Of a stretch of 64,000 bases of DNA, positions 21,501 through 35,947 are shown in pieces. The stretch is taken from the NCBI GenBank assembly GCA_013368375.1, contig JAACJP010000003.1, positions 248,001 through 312,000 on the forward strand, given 5' to 3'. How positions within the stretch are numbered: position 1 is the stretch's first letter; every line of letters starts with the position of its first letter. The stretch comes from Tricholomella constricta (lineage: Eukaryota; Basidiomycota; Agaricomycetes; Agaricales; Lyophyllaceae). The notes beneath the pieces are model-generated. The model was given only the letters and a program-made list of their open reading frames with translations. It made no database searches and was not told where the DNA came from. A program made the position numbers and the translations under genes.

Positions 21501-24438
21501 TATATATTTGATTCAGGTAAGGTTCTCGTCTCTTGTAATATTTTTTAATCTAAGCAGATTTGGACATTATAGCTTTCTTGCTTTGTGCATGACGATGGTT
21601 ATCTACATCCCCCACATGCACTCGTCGCGCTCCTCAGGAGCTCTCGCATCAAAAAAGTTGGTGTTCACGTCAAGGCTGACCTCACTCGCCTCTTCAAGGA
21701 CTGCGGGTTTGGAAAGGACGACCTTCCATTTGTTGGTGCAGTGGAGCTCGGTGCTATTGCGAAACAACGTAGCATAGCAAAGCATGCCAACGTCAGCCTT
21801 GCTGACCTTACAGCTTTCGTTCTTCGCCGGTATCTTCCAAAAGACGAGGATGTTCGCGTGAGCAACACTTGGGATAACGCTGAGTTATCTCCACGTCAGC
21901 AGAAATATGCAGCCCTTGACGTTTTTGCTACCTGGACCATTTTCGACACCTTCTCGTATAATCCTGTTGGCCTTCCAGTTACTCCGTCAACTGCAGCAGG
22001 GACTCGCGTAAAAATCGTATCGCGCGATCAGACCTCTACCGTTGCCTATGGCTTCATTTCTCCTGACCGGCCTACGCACATGAACACCGTCAAGGTCACC
22101 AAATCTCATGTAATCGTGAACGTGACGACAATTATACAGGGCGGCTATCTCATACACGGAGACCTCCTGAAATCGAAACAAGATACACCATTGCACAAAA
22201 TCTCCTCAGGCGGCGAAACATTTTCACTTCTTTGCTTCACAAAGGATGTTCAGGTCACCGACAATTTACCTCCTGGTCCAAATCCTTCTCGATCTGCACC
22301 CCTTCCGCCGCTGCCCTATGTCTCTCCTACACCTGCCTATCTGGAGTCACCGACCGACGGTCAGCCACCAAGTCATTCTGACGACGCTCATGCAGAACAT
22401 CATGAGATAGGAATGTGGCCGGCTAGTATGCCTTATGATGTCGAAGAAGAGCAGTCTGTGAAGGATTCGAAGAGAGATTCATCAAGTGCAGCAACAGCCC
22501 AAAATGTGCTCGAAGATCCGTCTCTTACCTACATTGACACTGAAATTCGAACACGAGTCTACGGAGATCTCTGGCATCTCATGGACCAGTTCAAAATACC
22601 CCTCCATCATGGTCTTCGCCGCCCATTTGCTCGTGCACTTCGTGATGCACTCTTTCTTCCCGATCCAGACGACAAGGCCAAACTTGAAGCTGTTCTGGCC
22701 AAGCGCAATATTTCATGGGATCAAATTGTTTTATGGCGGTCTGAATGGGTCTGGCGTCGTGTTAGACGTTTTGTTCCTCGTCCCGACATCCTTTATCAGC
22801 GTGTTTCTGAGGTGCTCTCTGTCTTTGGTCCTTTGAAAGACGCGAAGACGGGACAACCTCTCTTCAACGAGGCATCCTGGAAAAAGGCCGAAAATGTGCT
22901 CAAGAACATTCGCCTTGGATTTTATTCTGATCCCCCACATATCGAGCTGTTTATGTCACACGGGACTGATCAGGATGGGCTTTCACTGTATCGCTGCATT
23001 CGTGGCACTAATCATGTTGAAGGCGGTGTTCATCAAAATATAGTGAAGCGATTTGGATCATACAACGCCTCTCCACGTTTCGCTGTCAATCTAATGCGTG
23101 ACTATTCCTTGTGCCACAATTTAAAGGTACGCCAGATCAAATTTTGCAGTCAGAGCATTGCTAATTAGATATTCTACTCAAGGTTGGGACCTTCAATCGT
23201 ACAGGAAAAGCCTATCGTGGGTCCTTCGATGTCTGGACGCTGAATAGGCTATCTCGCCTCAGAGATCAAACTCGAGAAATGTTCTCTCACGCCTGGCGCT
23301 CATCTGAACAAGGATGGGTGAACGGAGACGATTATGAACCATCGTCGGAAACTTTCGGTATTCTGCCTCTCGGCGACGCAACAAGGGATCAACTTGGAAT
23401 GCTTGACTTCAATTCGCGCTTCGCCACACAACAGAAAATGTGTCATTCGCACCTCGCGTCGCTTCAGAATACTCGCATTGCTATCCTACCAGTTCACACA
23501 CCAAATGAACGGGCGCTATTTTCGTTACTCCTACGACGGCATACAAGTTCGACTCAACCACACTGGGTTACTTTGACGTCTGAATGGTCGGGACACTGCG
23601 ATGGGAAGACAATTTTTTATAAAGTGCGTGTTTCTTTATCTTTTGGCTATCTTTTCTAATGATTGCGACAGCTCCCTGAACAGCTCAAGAACTACTACAA
23701 AACCTGGAGCGAGCTTCGGAACGAACAAAACTCCGTCGAGCAAAACCGTGATGCATACAATCTGCTCCACTCATATCTCATCCCCCACGCTGCTGCAATG
23801 CCAACAATCCCCGTTCAAAATCCTTCATCTCTTGCCGACGCCATGGACAAAGAAAAACGAGTAACCCACGATCCCGAGGTCAACGAGTGGGAAATATCAA
23901 ATCTTCTCGGGCGCTCAAGCAGCACACAATTTGCCATTCAATTTTCCTACATTCAAGATCCCAAATTAGCCTCTGACATCCATGGTGCAAAGAAGGGTAA
24001 GAAGCGTGCGTTCGAGGACACCGCTGATACTACAGTGCCTCCGACAAAGAAGCGCGCACCACGCAAGTGTGTTTCGTGTCATCGAACAGATTGCGACGGG
24101 AAATGGAACCGAAAAAAATGCACCAAAGTATGTCAACCCATAAGAATTCACCGCAGACATTTTCTTATCTTTCTCCGAAGACGCCATCCAGTTCGTCATC
24201 AACAAATGAAATGTCCAACCTTTCGGGTTACTTTGCTACTGGCCCACTTACCTTGGGCTGATACGTCTCATGACGAGTTTCGGAGGGGTACGGTTATCAT
24301 TACTATCTTTTCTACTTTCGTATCATTCTTTGGAAACTGTCAGCGACGTAGAGTATGATCTCCTCCTCGTCCCTCCCCCAAATTAATTAATTAATTTAAT
24401 TAATTTCTGGGAGGTCTACACCTATAGTTACACCGCCG
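18585..24438 (+). mobile_element. DNA transposon with exonuclease-bearing transposase, copy 2 (5854 bp)
   Basis: This is a head-to-tail copy of the preceding element, separated from it by only CTCT (18581-18584). Every open frame recurs at exactly +5858 bp with the same protein, and no base difference was noticed by eye. The left flank is CTCT and the right flank TAGA, so this copy lacks a matching target duplication. Its right end lies 265 bp upstream of the CSF1 start codon. A very recent tandem duplication, insertion at the end of copy 1, or an assembly artefact could each explain it. Confidence 0.85.
18757..24261 (+). CDS. Candidate DDE transposase with internal DEDDy exonuclease domain, copy 2
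   Basis: The exon pattern and protein are those of copy 1 shifted by 5858 bp, ending at the TGA at 24259-24261. Both copies keep all splice sites, both zinc motifs, the three candidate acidic residues and the exonuclease residues, so both look intact. Expression or activity cannot be judged from sequence. Confidence 0.82.
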
Positions 24439-24703
24439 TAGAATTGGAATTGGAATTAATTATTTATAACTGCTCTTAGATCTGGGAACTGTATTACGTA
24501 CTCTGATTTGAGTTTACGAGGGTCAAACAAGTTGCTAATGCTCGACTAACTGCTCGTCACTCGTGGCTGAGGAATTCAGCAAGCACGACTTCCACGAGGA
24601 ACTGTATACCCCCCATCCCCACTCACGTTTGTTTAAACACACGCGGAGGAGGTTTTCGCGGATTCTTTCCCTCTGAATCTGCTTGCGACGCGTCCATCTC
24701 ATC
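24439..24703 (+). promoter_or_regulatory. CSF1 upstream region, shortened by the transposon
   Basis: Only 265 bp separate the end of transposon copy 2 from the CSF1 ATG. A short direct repeat (GGAATT three times, about 24445-24460) adjoins the transposon end. The region must hold the remaining native core promoter and 5' leader unless the transposon supplies them; no TATA box stands out. Confidence 0.45.
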
Positions 24704-27700
24704 ATGTTCGACCGCCTACTCTTAATCTCATGCATATGCATAGTAATCGCCCTCATCTTGTACTTCTTCCATTGGAATCGATTTATTGGTTTTCTTATTG
24801 GTCGCTTCATCCGGCTCATGTACTGGAATGAGGAAGCCTCGAGCATTTGGGTTGAAGTCGGTATGTCGTTGCCCGACTCCCTCGTGAGATTGATCATATT
24901 TGACTGTTGCGCAATACAGGTTCCATTCACTTTTCTTTGATAGCTGGAAGGATTCTTCTCAAGGATGTCAGCTATCATTCTAGTAACCAGACCATTAGGA
25001 TCGTGAAAGGACAGGTGCAATGGAGATACTGGATTCGGAGACCTACCACAGAAGATGAAATCGGTGCTACTCGAGATGGTGAAGATCGTATGTCAACCGC
25101 TTGCCTCATTCCCGGAAGAACCTAATGTAGCCTCAGAACCGTCGTCACATTCTACGCACTGCCGAATTCAGGTATCTTTACAAGGATTTGAATGGTTCCT
25201 GTATAATAGGACGGCAGCTTACGACAGCATTATCTCGCAAATGGAGGCCCGTAACCTCAGCCGTCCTGTGTCTCGGTCGACGGACAGAAGGCAATCTTTC
25301 CAAAAATCTTCACGCCCAGGTGTGATGCTGTGGGGCTTTCAGCTCTGAATTACCACTAAGCGTGTCTCAACAGCATCGTCCTCGCCTTTTCATCCTCCCT
25401 CTTCCTTCAATGAATCAAGTATTCCATACGGCGCTCGGAAGGCTGTTGCATGGATCAAACGCCAGCTACCAAACCTTGATCCCAAGGACTTGCTACCTCT
25501 AGGCATAGAAGTCACTAAAGGAGCAATAACCTGCGGTAACAATTCAACCCCAAGTTTACTGGTCGCTGAATTTCAGAGGAGTGAAGGAACATTCGGTATT
25601 GTTGAAGTATGCCTATCTGTGTCCTGCCTATCCCCTCAGCTGAAACCGTGTTCTAGGCGAGATCAAAGTTTGACCTCTATAAACAATTATTCTCGATGAA
25701 ATTCCAGCATGCCACGATTCGATATGTTGAGAACGAGAACTATGCCGATCCTATGACATCAATGGGAGAACTGGTCCATGGCCGCATCATCCAGTAAGCT
25801 CATTGCGCCTTCTAAAATTAGGCCTTATATTGATGTTTCCTAGGTATTCAACCCTGAGTCGTCCTTCCTCTTACTTAACATATCGGTCATTCGTCAAACT
25901 CTGGGACCGCCTAGGACTTTTAGCTCTTGCCAGGAAGTACACATTGGATCGTCGTGATATCCATGCCATGCAAAAACAACGAACACCGCGGCCCAGCAAG
26001 AAGACGCACAAGAACCTTGACGAGCCAACACCGATAGGTGCAGACTTCACTCAAGTTGAATACGCAGTAGAGCGTAAGATCCTCGAGACACCTGTGCTCG
26101 ATCTATCCTATTATTACGATGTCGTTGGGGAAGTTCCTGCTCTACCAGATCACTTTGAAAGTGCTGGGGTAGATCCTATCGATATCGGGAACAGCGATGT
26201 AGCACCTGAATGGGGTTTCGACATCACAATAAGTGGAGGTGTTTTGAAATATGGTCCTTGGGCGGATCGCCAGAGGTGAGCATCTACCTTGCGCGTCGCT
26301 CTGCGCTCACCTGACGACATAAAAGGGTTGAGCTCCAGAAAGCGTTTTTCCCTCCGACATATCACGATGGGGAGATAACGCCTCCATTGAAACCTGGCGA
26401 CAAAAGGCTTTGGACAGCCATGCGAGTGTTTGTAGAGCTACGTGAAAATACTCTTCTGCATATCCCTTTTCGTGAGCCTTCCAAGGTACGATTGCTCAGT
26501 CAAAATGTTTGTCTTTCTGGCTAACAGGGCCTCTAGGATTGGCAATGGGATGGAAAAACTGACGTCCCACAGCGGCAGCGAGTCCGGGAAGCGGCCGCAA
26601 TTCATGTCACAGTTGGAGATCGTTCATCCATAAGCTATATTTTGCCAATGGTAACGGGTTCTTCTGGCTATCGACCGGTTCTAGAAGCCCATCTTGATAC
26701 CATTGCAATCACATCGAGTTTAAACGACATTCGACTGGTGACTGCCGAGTCGTCTCGCGTAAGTCTATTTTTTCGGGATATCTTTACATGACATTTATAC
26801 ACGGTTTGAAAGATTCACTGTGAACTACCCACCCCACTTAAATGGAACACGGAACGTACATGGATCATTGATGTCGTTTTGCGGCAGCCTGTTCTCTATC
26901 TTCTCCGTGATCACATTAACATGTTTATCGACCTTGGAAAGGACTGGACGACAGGGCCCCCAAGTGACTACCAACGTTTCATTCCAATGATCTATGCTTT
27001 CAAGCTTGAAATGCATCACTTCGAGCTTAATATGTATGCCAACGACCACAACATCATTGACAAACCATTAATACGGGATGAAAATGGTATGCGCCTTTCA
27101 AACGCTGATGACGCTCAAAAAGCTCAACTCAAGCCCTGAATGGTAGCATTACTCACTTTCCGAGGAGTTAATTTCAATTTCAAGACCGACCTTCTGTCAA
27201 ACAAGTATCGTCCTGAGTCAACAACAATTCCGTTCTCAATAGATATTCCAGATGTTTCAGCCAGTCTCTCCCTTCCGCGGTGGAACACAAACGCCCTTCA
27301 CGCTCCCAAGGAGGGAAATAGCTTGGCAAATATTCACTTCTTCCGTATCGACGGGTCCTACGAATATTTTGCGGAAGTTTGGGAAACTTACGTGGAACAG
27401 CTCAAACTCAATTTCACCGTAAGCCTTGTAAATTCGCTTTGATCACGACATCAACCCTTTTTCCGTCACCCAGGTACGCGAAGTTGCCTTCAAAGAACTT
27501 GGATGGGCTATTCGTTATTTTATGGTCTTGCGAGACAATTACCTAGGATCATTCACTCACTTCTCGACCTTATACGAATACCTGGAGAGACGGAAAAGGA
27601 AACAGCCGCTTGGGGACCCAATTTTATCCAAGTATCGACCAGGAAAAGTAAGGAGCTTTCCAGATAACTTCGGTTTAAACTTACTGTTCTCTAGAACAAC

Positions 27701-30700
27701 ATGCTACAAGCCGAGGTCCAACTTTACATGCAACATGGCATAGTAATCATGCCAGCTGGGCTTCCAGGGTATTCATCAACCCATGACGATGAAACGGCGA
27801 ATGCTGGGATAGGTGAATGCCTCATCGTCACCATCCCCGAGCTTCAATTGCAATTCCGGATGCATGATTATTATATGGGTAATTTTCGGCACGTTATTTT
27901 TGGAGATACAAAACTCACTCATGCGTAGAAATGTCTTTAAACGTCGGTGCCCTTGCTGGAGGCCTAGTCTCCGATTATCCAGAGAAGGTCACGTACAGGA
28001 AAACGGCTCTTCATGGAATGAAGGACATCCTCCGTATCGATGGTAAGTGATTGCTCTTCTTATCTACCAATCTACGGATCCTTACACCTGGCAGGGCTTG
28101 ACATTACAGCCAACCGTTTATTTGGGCCTCAGCCACGGACCGCTACCTATATTTGTATCTGGGAGATTCATCTCGGTCGCGTTAAAGCTCTTCTATCTGC
28201 TTCTGAAGGAAGACTACTGGCTGCTGCTGGCGATGCTGTTCGTTTGAATTATGCGGATTTCGCAAATGCACCCGCAACTGAGTACCTTCCCCCTGTTGAT
28301 CCAGACGGTGCGTGTCCTGTCGAGTTTGCTGTACTTTTACTTTAATTCCGAAATAGTGACCTTCCTCAAATTTTCTTTAAAATCTGTTGACATAACGTGG
28401 CGAGCCGGCCAAGCAGCCTTGGTGATCACTTTACCAAGTGGAATCAAGGTTGACAGTAATGATGTTGGTGGGCAATACTATCGGAAAGCCATCAGTCTCA
28501 GAATCACAGAAATCTCTGTCAAGGTTTTGCTAGCTGCTTCGCTGCACGGGGGACGCTGGCTAGAGGCTTTGAAACTGACTGCTGATGCTTACCTGGATAT
28601 TTATTCTGCCCCTCTTGGATTCCGAAATCATGTTCAAGCTCAAATTGCTTATGTCGAAGAGCAAGATCGACTGACTGGGCGAGCCCGTAGGATTTTCGCA
28701 ACCGCCGGTTCTCAGAGCATAGTGGAATCCTCGAGTAAAGGTCCTTTTTTTCTCCTTCCGACTAATCGTTTGCTGACTTACATTGCAGGAGCCGCACTGC
28801 ACAAAAATGGAGTCTATATACCCCATCCCATGCTACCCAGCAGACGCCACTCGACAGAAGCTGCCGGCCCATCGCAATCTGTGCCACGGGGTGAACGAAT
28901 AAGAAATTCGTGGACGAACATGGCTCAGCTTTCCGAGTCAGATGCAGAAGAAGGGATATCAGAAGCCGATCGCGATGCTCGTCTTGCGTAAGCCGGTTGA
29001 ACTCTCACATAACAGATGCTTGATTGAAAGACATACAGTAAAACTCGTTCATCTACTCCTGCCCCGCATTTTAATTACGAGGATGATCAGAACATGACCA
29101 GCGGCGACGAATCTGACGATGAAGATTTAACGGATGCTAGTTCTGACAGCGATTGGTCCGAATTTGCCAGTGAGTTGGTAGTTGATATGATATACAACAT
29201 TTTTAACATTTCGATCAAGACGAAGATGCCTCAAACTCTGACAGGGACCAGTCAATACTTCGGCATTATGTTCATGTCACTCGCCATTATGCAGCACGTT
29301 TTCTTGAATCGCCCGAGCTTTGGGATGGATGCCCATTCATCCTCGTCCGGGTAGGCGACATCATTATTTTCTCTTCGTTAGGCGACCTTCTGACGTTTGG
29401 TCATCTACGTAGGATCGCACGCCGTTGGACATGTCCCGAGAGTACCCAACCAATCCCGCTGAAGGCACCAAACCCCAAAAGACGGCGGATACTCCAAAAG
29501 TTCCGAGCGACGACCAGGGGTCCATTACCTTTCGTTACAGAGGCAAAAAGCCGATAATCATACAGGTCACGCCTTTGGTGTCACCAGCAGCGGTGTATTT
29601 TGAAGAAGACATGAGAAAAAACGTATGTATCTTAAGGCATCGCTCTACATTATCTGACAAACTTGACCACAGCCGCTTAGTCCAGAGTTGTGTCTCGACG
29701 CAATGATGGCCAGTCATCTTGGCACGCTGTCAGCATCTGGGACCACAACTTCGTGCACTCTCTTCGAGGCGTCCATCCCCTCGGCTATTATACACGTCAT
29801 GCAGCGTATTTTGATGACGGATGGTCATCCCAGCATCTCTCAGGAATTTTCAGAGGCCAGCAAATCCTCGGCGCTTGATGTCATTTCTGTTGTCCAAGGA
29901 CACATTACGGGTATCTTTGCGTCAGGGACCCTCATAAAAGGCAATCCTGTCGCGAACGTAGGGTTCAGTCGGTTGTCGCTCTCTTTGGACACCTCGATCA
30001 ATAGGAAGACTATCACACCCAGGTCTCCGCGTGAATTCGTGTTCAATTACGGCGTAGACGATTTCAAGATGTCCGTCGCGCGCAATACCTTAAAGGCCCA
30101 CTGGGAAGAGAGTACGATCCAACTAGGTCAGCTTGGACCTGAGTATATGGCAGCCACCGGTATTGCTCTGATGCACAGCGCAACACAACTCTACGTTTTG
30201 GGCCAGAGATGGGAGCAGTACTCCTCGTCGCTGGAACAAACTATCGTTTATGACATCATTCAATGTTCGGGACAGACAGCGGTCGTCGATCCTCTTTCAA
30301 CAATCCAACCCTCCTATCTCGTCCAGAGCGGCACACCTCACGTATTACGCACAAACACCACGTTCAGGTTCTTATATCATCTCAGAAGTTGTCTCTGGAA
30401 TTTAGATGTATATGAACGGGGCTCGTTTCGTTCCCTCCAGGATAGCGTTCAACCTGTTGATTTGGATGAACTCATGACATTGCTCGAATCACGGTTACAC
30501 GCTCTGGATCCTGATGCTTACAACATCCATCTATCTTCCCTGGAGCCTTTCCTCCCGATTTTACGAACCCACGACTCCTCGTCAGCAACCCGCATTGCTG
30601 CACCCTCAAACAGATCCATATCTATCCAGTTCTCCAAACTTGCCTTCGTAGTCTTGGATCCATCCTGCGTGTCACCCAGTGAGCTGGTGGTGACCAATTT

Positions 30701-33700
30701 AGACACCAGGGCGCGCATGCGGGCAAGCGATGTTCTCCCACTGCCCCCCCTTTACCCCACAAGCATGTCGCAGACGTCCTTGAAAGAGAAACGATCCCAG
30801 AGCGTCTTCAAGACATCAGCTCTGATATCTGTTGGCGATGTTACACTCTCCGTGTTCCCTCATCTGATGGGCTTCGCCCAAAACATTCTACGGGTGCGGA
30901 GACATTACTACTCTGTGTCCTCGTCCGCGAAGGCCCTCACCCAATCTCCATCCGTCAACAATACTTCAGGTCCTTTTCAGCTCCTCAGCACGGATGTTAT
31001 TTTTTCTTTACGACATCTTCAAATCCAAGCAGCTGCCGAGAACCTGGTTTTCGAATTTGGTTTGTCGGGGGTGCGTGGTACATCTTCAGCACTGTCACGA
31101 CCTCGGGCCTATGAAGGCCAATCTATCTCCGTTCTTCTCGACAAAGTATACGTCCGAGCACGTTCTCCATCCGACATGGTCAAACGGAGCGATCAAGACA
31201 TCCTGGCTTCTCTTGAACTTACAACAGGGAAGGTCAACACTGTATCGCGGAAGGAACTTACCGCTAAAGCGAAGCACCGTCTCGCTTATACAGTTGGTGG
31301 CCTTCAGTTCCATGTTCCTCGCAGTGCTCTCCGTCTGTACAGATTCGTACAGGAGTGGAGAGCCGATTTCCTTCCGGGAATAGAAGCAACCGTTCAAGCC
31401 CTTCTTGCCGAACTGCAGAGGGCCCCTTCAAAACCCACATCGCCCCAAATGCAGCGAACGTCTTCTCGACGCCCAAGCTTTCAAGTGCAAGGACAAGTAT
31501 CGCATGTAGGCATCTCCCTTCAAGTCATGCACGGGACCTGGCTTTCTTGGGAAGCGGATAATATCATCTCCTACGTCAACTCTTCCAACACTACAGCCTC
31601 AGAATACACCTTCGGTCTGCAACTCGCATCCGTCACTGTCAGCGTTTCATCCAAGCCGAATGCACGTGAAGTGGAGCCTAGCACTCGCGTGAAATTGATC
31701 CTACCACCCTTGTCAGCCACTGGTCATTACGATGGCACCGGCGTTCACGCTATCGCCCTGATGGACTTCATTGAGCTTAAAGTCAAGCCCTCTCACTGGG
31801 ACACTTTGCTTATCGTTCAACAAAAGTTCGGGCAAGATTTTCATGATCTCGTGACACTAGTACAAAAAACCAATCTCCGCCAGGCCGCTTCAAAGACTCC
31901 GAAAGACTTCAAGGATCAAAAGCCTGCCTTGAAATACAGCGGATTCTTAAAAGTTCGTGGGTTCCGGGTTGGACTGGAAGGGCCTTCCTCCACCGTGTAT
32001 CTGGAATGTCTTGATATTGGAAGCGGAATTAACAATTCCACTGGATTGACGTGGAATGTTGATTTATCGGATCTGGCATTTTCTCTGGCACCTCGAGCCG
32101 TGGTTCGACCTAATTATCCAGGTTTCAACAGAAATCATCGCTCGGCTTTTGTAATCATTGACTTCAAAGTTGACGGGAAAGACCAGCTTTTTGATGGTGC
32201 CTCCGGTACCGTTATTCTCATTTCGTTGACCAAAATCCACGCCGTAATGCAGCCCAGCTCAATTGGTGAAGTCGGTGATTTCATTGACCATCTTCAGGTA
32301 ATGTCATCGCTGCTCTTGGTCCTAAGTTTATAATGGACGGTCCCAATACAGGCCGAGATGCTTGATCGCAAAGAACGACGTGCCTTGGAGCTTGCAGCAT
32401 TCAAAGACAAAACTCAGAGCATCCTCAGAACCTTTGAGGTTGGAGTTCGAGACACGCAGGCAGAGAAAAGGCCCTGGTTGGAAAACTTCGTTGTCAATGT
32501 TTCCACTCGGAATATCGGAGTCGCGTTCCCATTGACGCACGATCAAGATCTCCAGCTTCCCCAAACAGGAAGCAAGGACTCCACGGCCGTTCCTGCTTTC
32601 CTGTGGTCTATTAAGTCCATCGAATTTGGGACTCATCGAGGGGAGACTGGACAAGCAGTGATGAAAAGTTTTTCATTTCAATTTGTTTCCCGGTAATGAA
32701 CTCTGTTTCGACAACTATTTTCCACACCCGGCTCATGATGCATTCCAGATTTCGCCAGTCCATTCCTGGGGATTTCTCAGGGGAGAGTCATCAAACTCGG
32801 AACAGACTTATCTATCCCGAAATGGAAGCTCAGCTTCGCTCAATCCATTCTGCATCGTCACGTCATGTTTGGATTGGAGCGAATGTTAGCGGCTTCATCT
32901 TGGACCTCGACTCGAGTATTCCTTCCTACGTCTTCTCTCTAATTGATGTTTATCGTCAAGGGAAAGATCGAATGGACAGGCTATCTAGCAGTCTACCTCG
33001 CACTCCATCTGCCATGGAAACTGAGAATGACATGGAGAAGGAACCCAAACTAGAACGGCACCACATCGTCGTCCCAGCCTCCAGTCTATTTGCATCATTG
33101 AAATTCCTCAGCGGTAAAGTGCGCGTGTACAGCGGAGCCGCCTCTAGACTCTACCGAACGAGACCATTTTCGCATAGCCACCAAGAACCATCAGATGAAC
33201 AGGTGATGGAGATAGGTGCCGAGGTCTTCAACCTCCCTGTGGTGTCTGTTTGGGCAGAATACCGCACCACCCCTGCCACACAGAAGCACGGAGCAGCTTG
33301 CGATCTTGAACCATCCATTCTCATGTTTAAAAGCACGGTGCACTCCAGCCAAAACACATTACGACCGACGTTGCTACCCTTCCTCACCGAGCTTGTGAGC
33401 CACATAGAAGCCCGCCTACGTCGCGTCAGCCTTCAGTCGCCTCGCCCAGTTTCCACCGTCGTCACTAATGTATCAACGGCTATGCAAGAGGAGGCTTTGG
33501 ATACTGTCACGAGCATGCGCATCAGTTTTAGCCTCCGGATCGACCAATCAAAGCTCGAACTGACCTGCCAACCTGACGTCAATGTCATCGCCGGCCTACA
33601 CTGGGATAGCGGAGGCTTTGTTGTCAACGTATCTCCTGGCGCCCGCAACGTCACATTTACAGGTAGCGTCGGAGGGTTGACACTTGGCCTTAAACACGGG

Positions 33701-35750
33701 TTCTTGAGCGAGGACTGTGTCATGTTAGACGCACGCAACCTTGCTTTCTCGGTTACGTTTGCCAAAGTCGAAGCAGACGAAGGTGCCTCTGTCAGTTCTG
33801 TTTCAGTTGTCCTGGACACCGAATTCTTGGGCGTCGTCCGCTTTTCTCGTTTGCAGGACATCCTCTGCTTTAAAGCCGTCTGGCTGGATCGAATCCCAAT
33901 ATTCAACAGCCAAACCGCTATTGCCCCCCAGGCACCAGCTCGGACATCGGCATACACGCCTTCGCTCTCGCAGCCTAAACAGCGCTTCAGTACCATGATT
34001 CTCGTTCGAATCCGACAAATCACTTTGGACGTCGATTTGGGACAGTCCATTAGTGCCATGACCCTTGATCTTACAGATGCTGTCATGCGCACAAAGCTGA
34101 CGGACGTCACCAGCGAACTTTCGGTGTTTGTTGCTGACTTTGCAATCTCTGCTAAAGGCAACGTCGCGGGCCATGCCCATGTCCCGAAGTGTGTCTTCCA
34201 AACAATCCGTAGTGTTGAAAGTAGCTCGAATGTCGAAGGGATAAGTCGAATGCTGGAGCTGAGCATGACCAGCGGTCCTCTCGTTGTTTCTCTCGAGTCT
34301 GACCACCAAAAGCTGCTTCATTATCGGTAAGAAAATTGACCTTTACTCAAATTTATCTTCCTGATCGATCATGTCATATCTATCCAGTGCTGAACCACTC
34401 GAAGTCAAGATATTCGATGATTGGCTTGTGATGGCACCCCGAGCAGATGCAGAAACGAAGCCTCTGCAGCTTTCGTTCACCGTCACGAGTCCCGAAATCG
34501 TAGCAGTGGTTACTGTCGGCACAATTCCCAAACTCCTCGCCTATGTCAACAAGTTCAAAGCTAATCTGGATGCTCAACGGTTAGGTGCAAGTCGTGAATC
34601 CAAGGCCTTCAGGGTCACTCGGACACCCAAACCTGATAACCCGCTCTCCGCTGTTGCAGAAGCGATGCTACAATCCGCTCGCAGTCGCTTCAAAGAGGCC
34701 GAGAATGGGTTGTCATACGTCATCATGCAGCATATGAGCCTTCAGCTCGATTTTCTCCGTTTGGTGGTCTTTCCTCGAACGATGGATGACCTGGAAATAG
34801 CTCAGTTTATAGGCCGTGACGTGCGTGCACGCTTGGATCGACTGATAGAATTTGAACCCAACACCGGAAAACGAGATCTCCTCCTTTCCTTCTCGTCCAT
34901 GACCATTTCGAAGTACACAGGTCTTGGGCATCCCCAGACGTCCGATTTGTCGGATGGACGAGATTGGTTGGAGTCGTTGCTGAATGGCGCTATAGAAGCA
35001 ATTATCGTGGGGCTGCCGTCGATGACCATGCACATGGTTAGCGAAGAACAGGTGGAGGATCTGCCAAGAACTCTGGTGTATGACTTCCACAGTGAATTCG
35101 TGCGGCGGGAGGGGAACCGGGAATTTAAGGATATCTTCATCACCCTGAACGTTTCCCTCTATTCGTGGCTTACTATCCTGCGGAAAAATCTCACTCGGGA
35201 AATGGAGCAAGTGAAGGCGACGACAGACTGGAGGGCTCTACTTAACACCGCCTCTCCCCAAGCTGGAGCATCCCGAAAGAAAACACCAGAGCCCTTGAGC
35301 CTCGATGCTACTTCATCGCGATCGTCAACTATGCCGAGCCCGGCGAGTCGGCCATTCTCACCATTCTCCCCAAGTACGGCTCTAAAATCCTCCGTGGGTG
35401 TCCCAATGGGGACGTTATCGCCTCCCGTTTCGACTCCTCCGTCTGCCAGTATCTCAACGTCACCTGGGCCTCAGATTTTCCCCTCTATCGAGACATCAGC
35501 ACCAAAACCGGCCCAACGCTCAGGGATCGTATATCAGCCTCGGAGCAGGCATATTGAACGCCTGACAATGCGACAACTGGGAGAAGCGACTCCGGACGTC
35601 ATGCACCCCTTCTTCATGAAGAAAGCGGGCTTCAATCTGGAGGATTCGTTGCCTCAGTACGTGAACGAATATGCCACGGCACCTCTGGAAGAAATTATGG
35701 AGGTATTATTAAAGTTATATAGCAGACAACTACTCTCTGGGAATAAATAG
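24704..35750 (+). CDS. CSF1: Csf1/BLTP1-type bridge-like lipid transfer protein
   Basis: This very long, many-exon gene encodes roughly 3000 residues, in line with the Csf1/Tweek/BLTP1 family. Those proteins form rod-shaped hydrophobic channels that move phospholipids between the ER and other membranes; in yeast Csf1 supports lipid homeostasis and growth in the cold. The start at 24704 (MFDRLLLISC) gives one N-terminal membrane anchor, with SLIAGRILLKDVSYH and VQWRYWIRR after it as in the family. The motif GFEWFLYNRT lies in the third coding segment. Repeated beta-rich segments follow, including very long exons at about 29690-32300, 32700-34330 and 34371-35750. The C-terminus ends LLKLYSRQLLSGNK. 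Internal exon ends were not all resolved, so the range covers the whole spliced gene. The frames look intact. Confidence 0.88.
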
Positions 35751-35947
35751 AACTCTCGCCTGGATCGTATGTATTCATATTTTCACGCCTTATATATTCC
35801 TCTAGTATACGTTAATTATGTATCGCGCCAGATTTTGAGTGAGACCGGGACGGCAATGCAATTCTCATCGCCACGAATTACAGGAGTTGTGTAGGTGTGT
35901 ATTCAGCAACTAATCGGTCCTTGTGAATGAAAAAAAGTCCACCATGG
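35751..35947. terminator. Shared 3' region between convergent CSF1 and YIP1
   Basis: The 197 bp between the two stop codons contain AT-rich stretches (TTATATATTCC, AATGAAAAAAA) that may serve polyadenylation on both strands. No consensus signal could be fixed with certainty. Confidence 0.4.
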
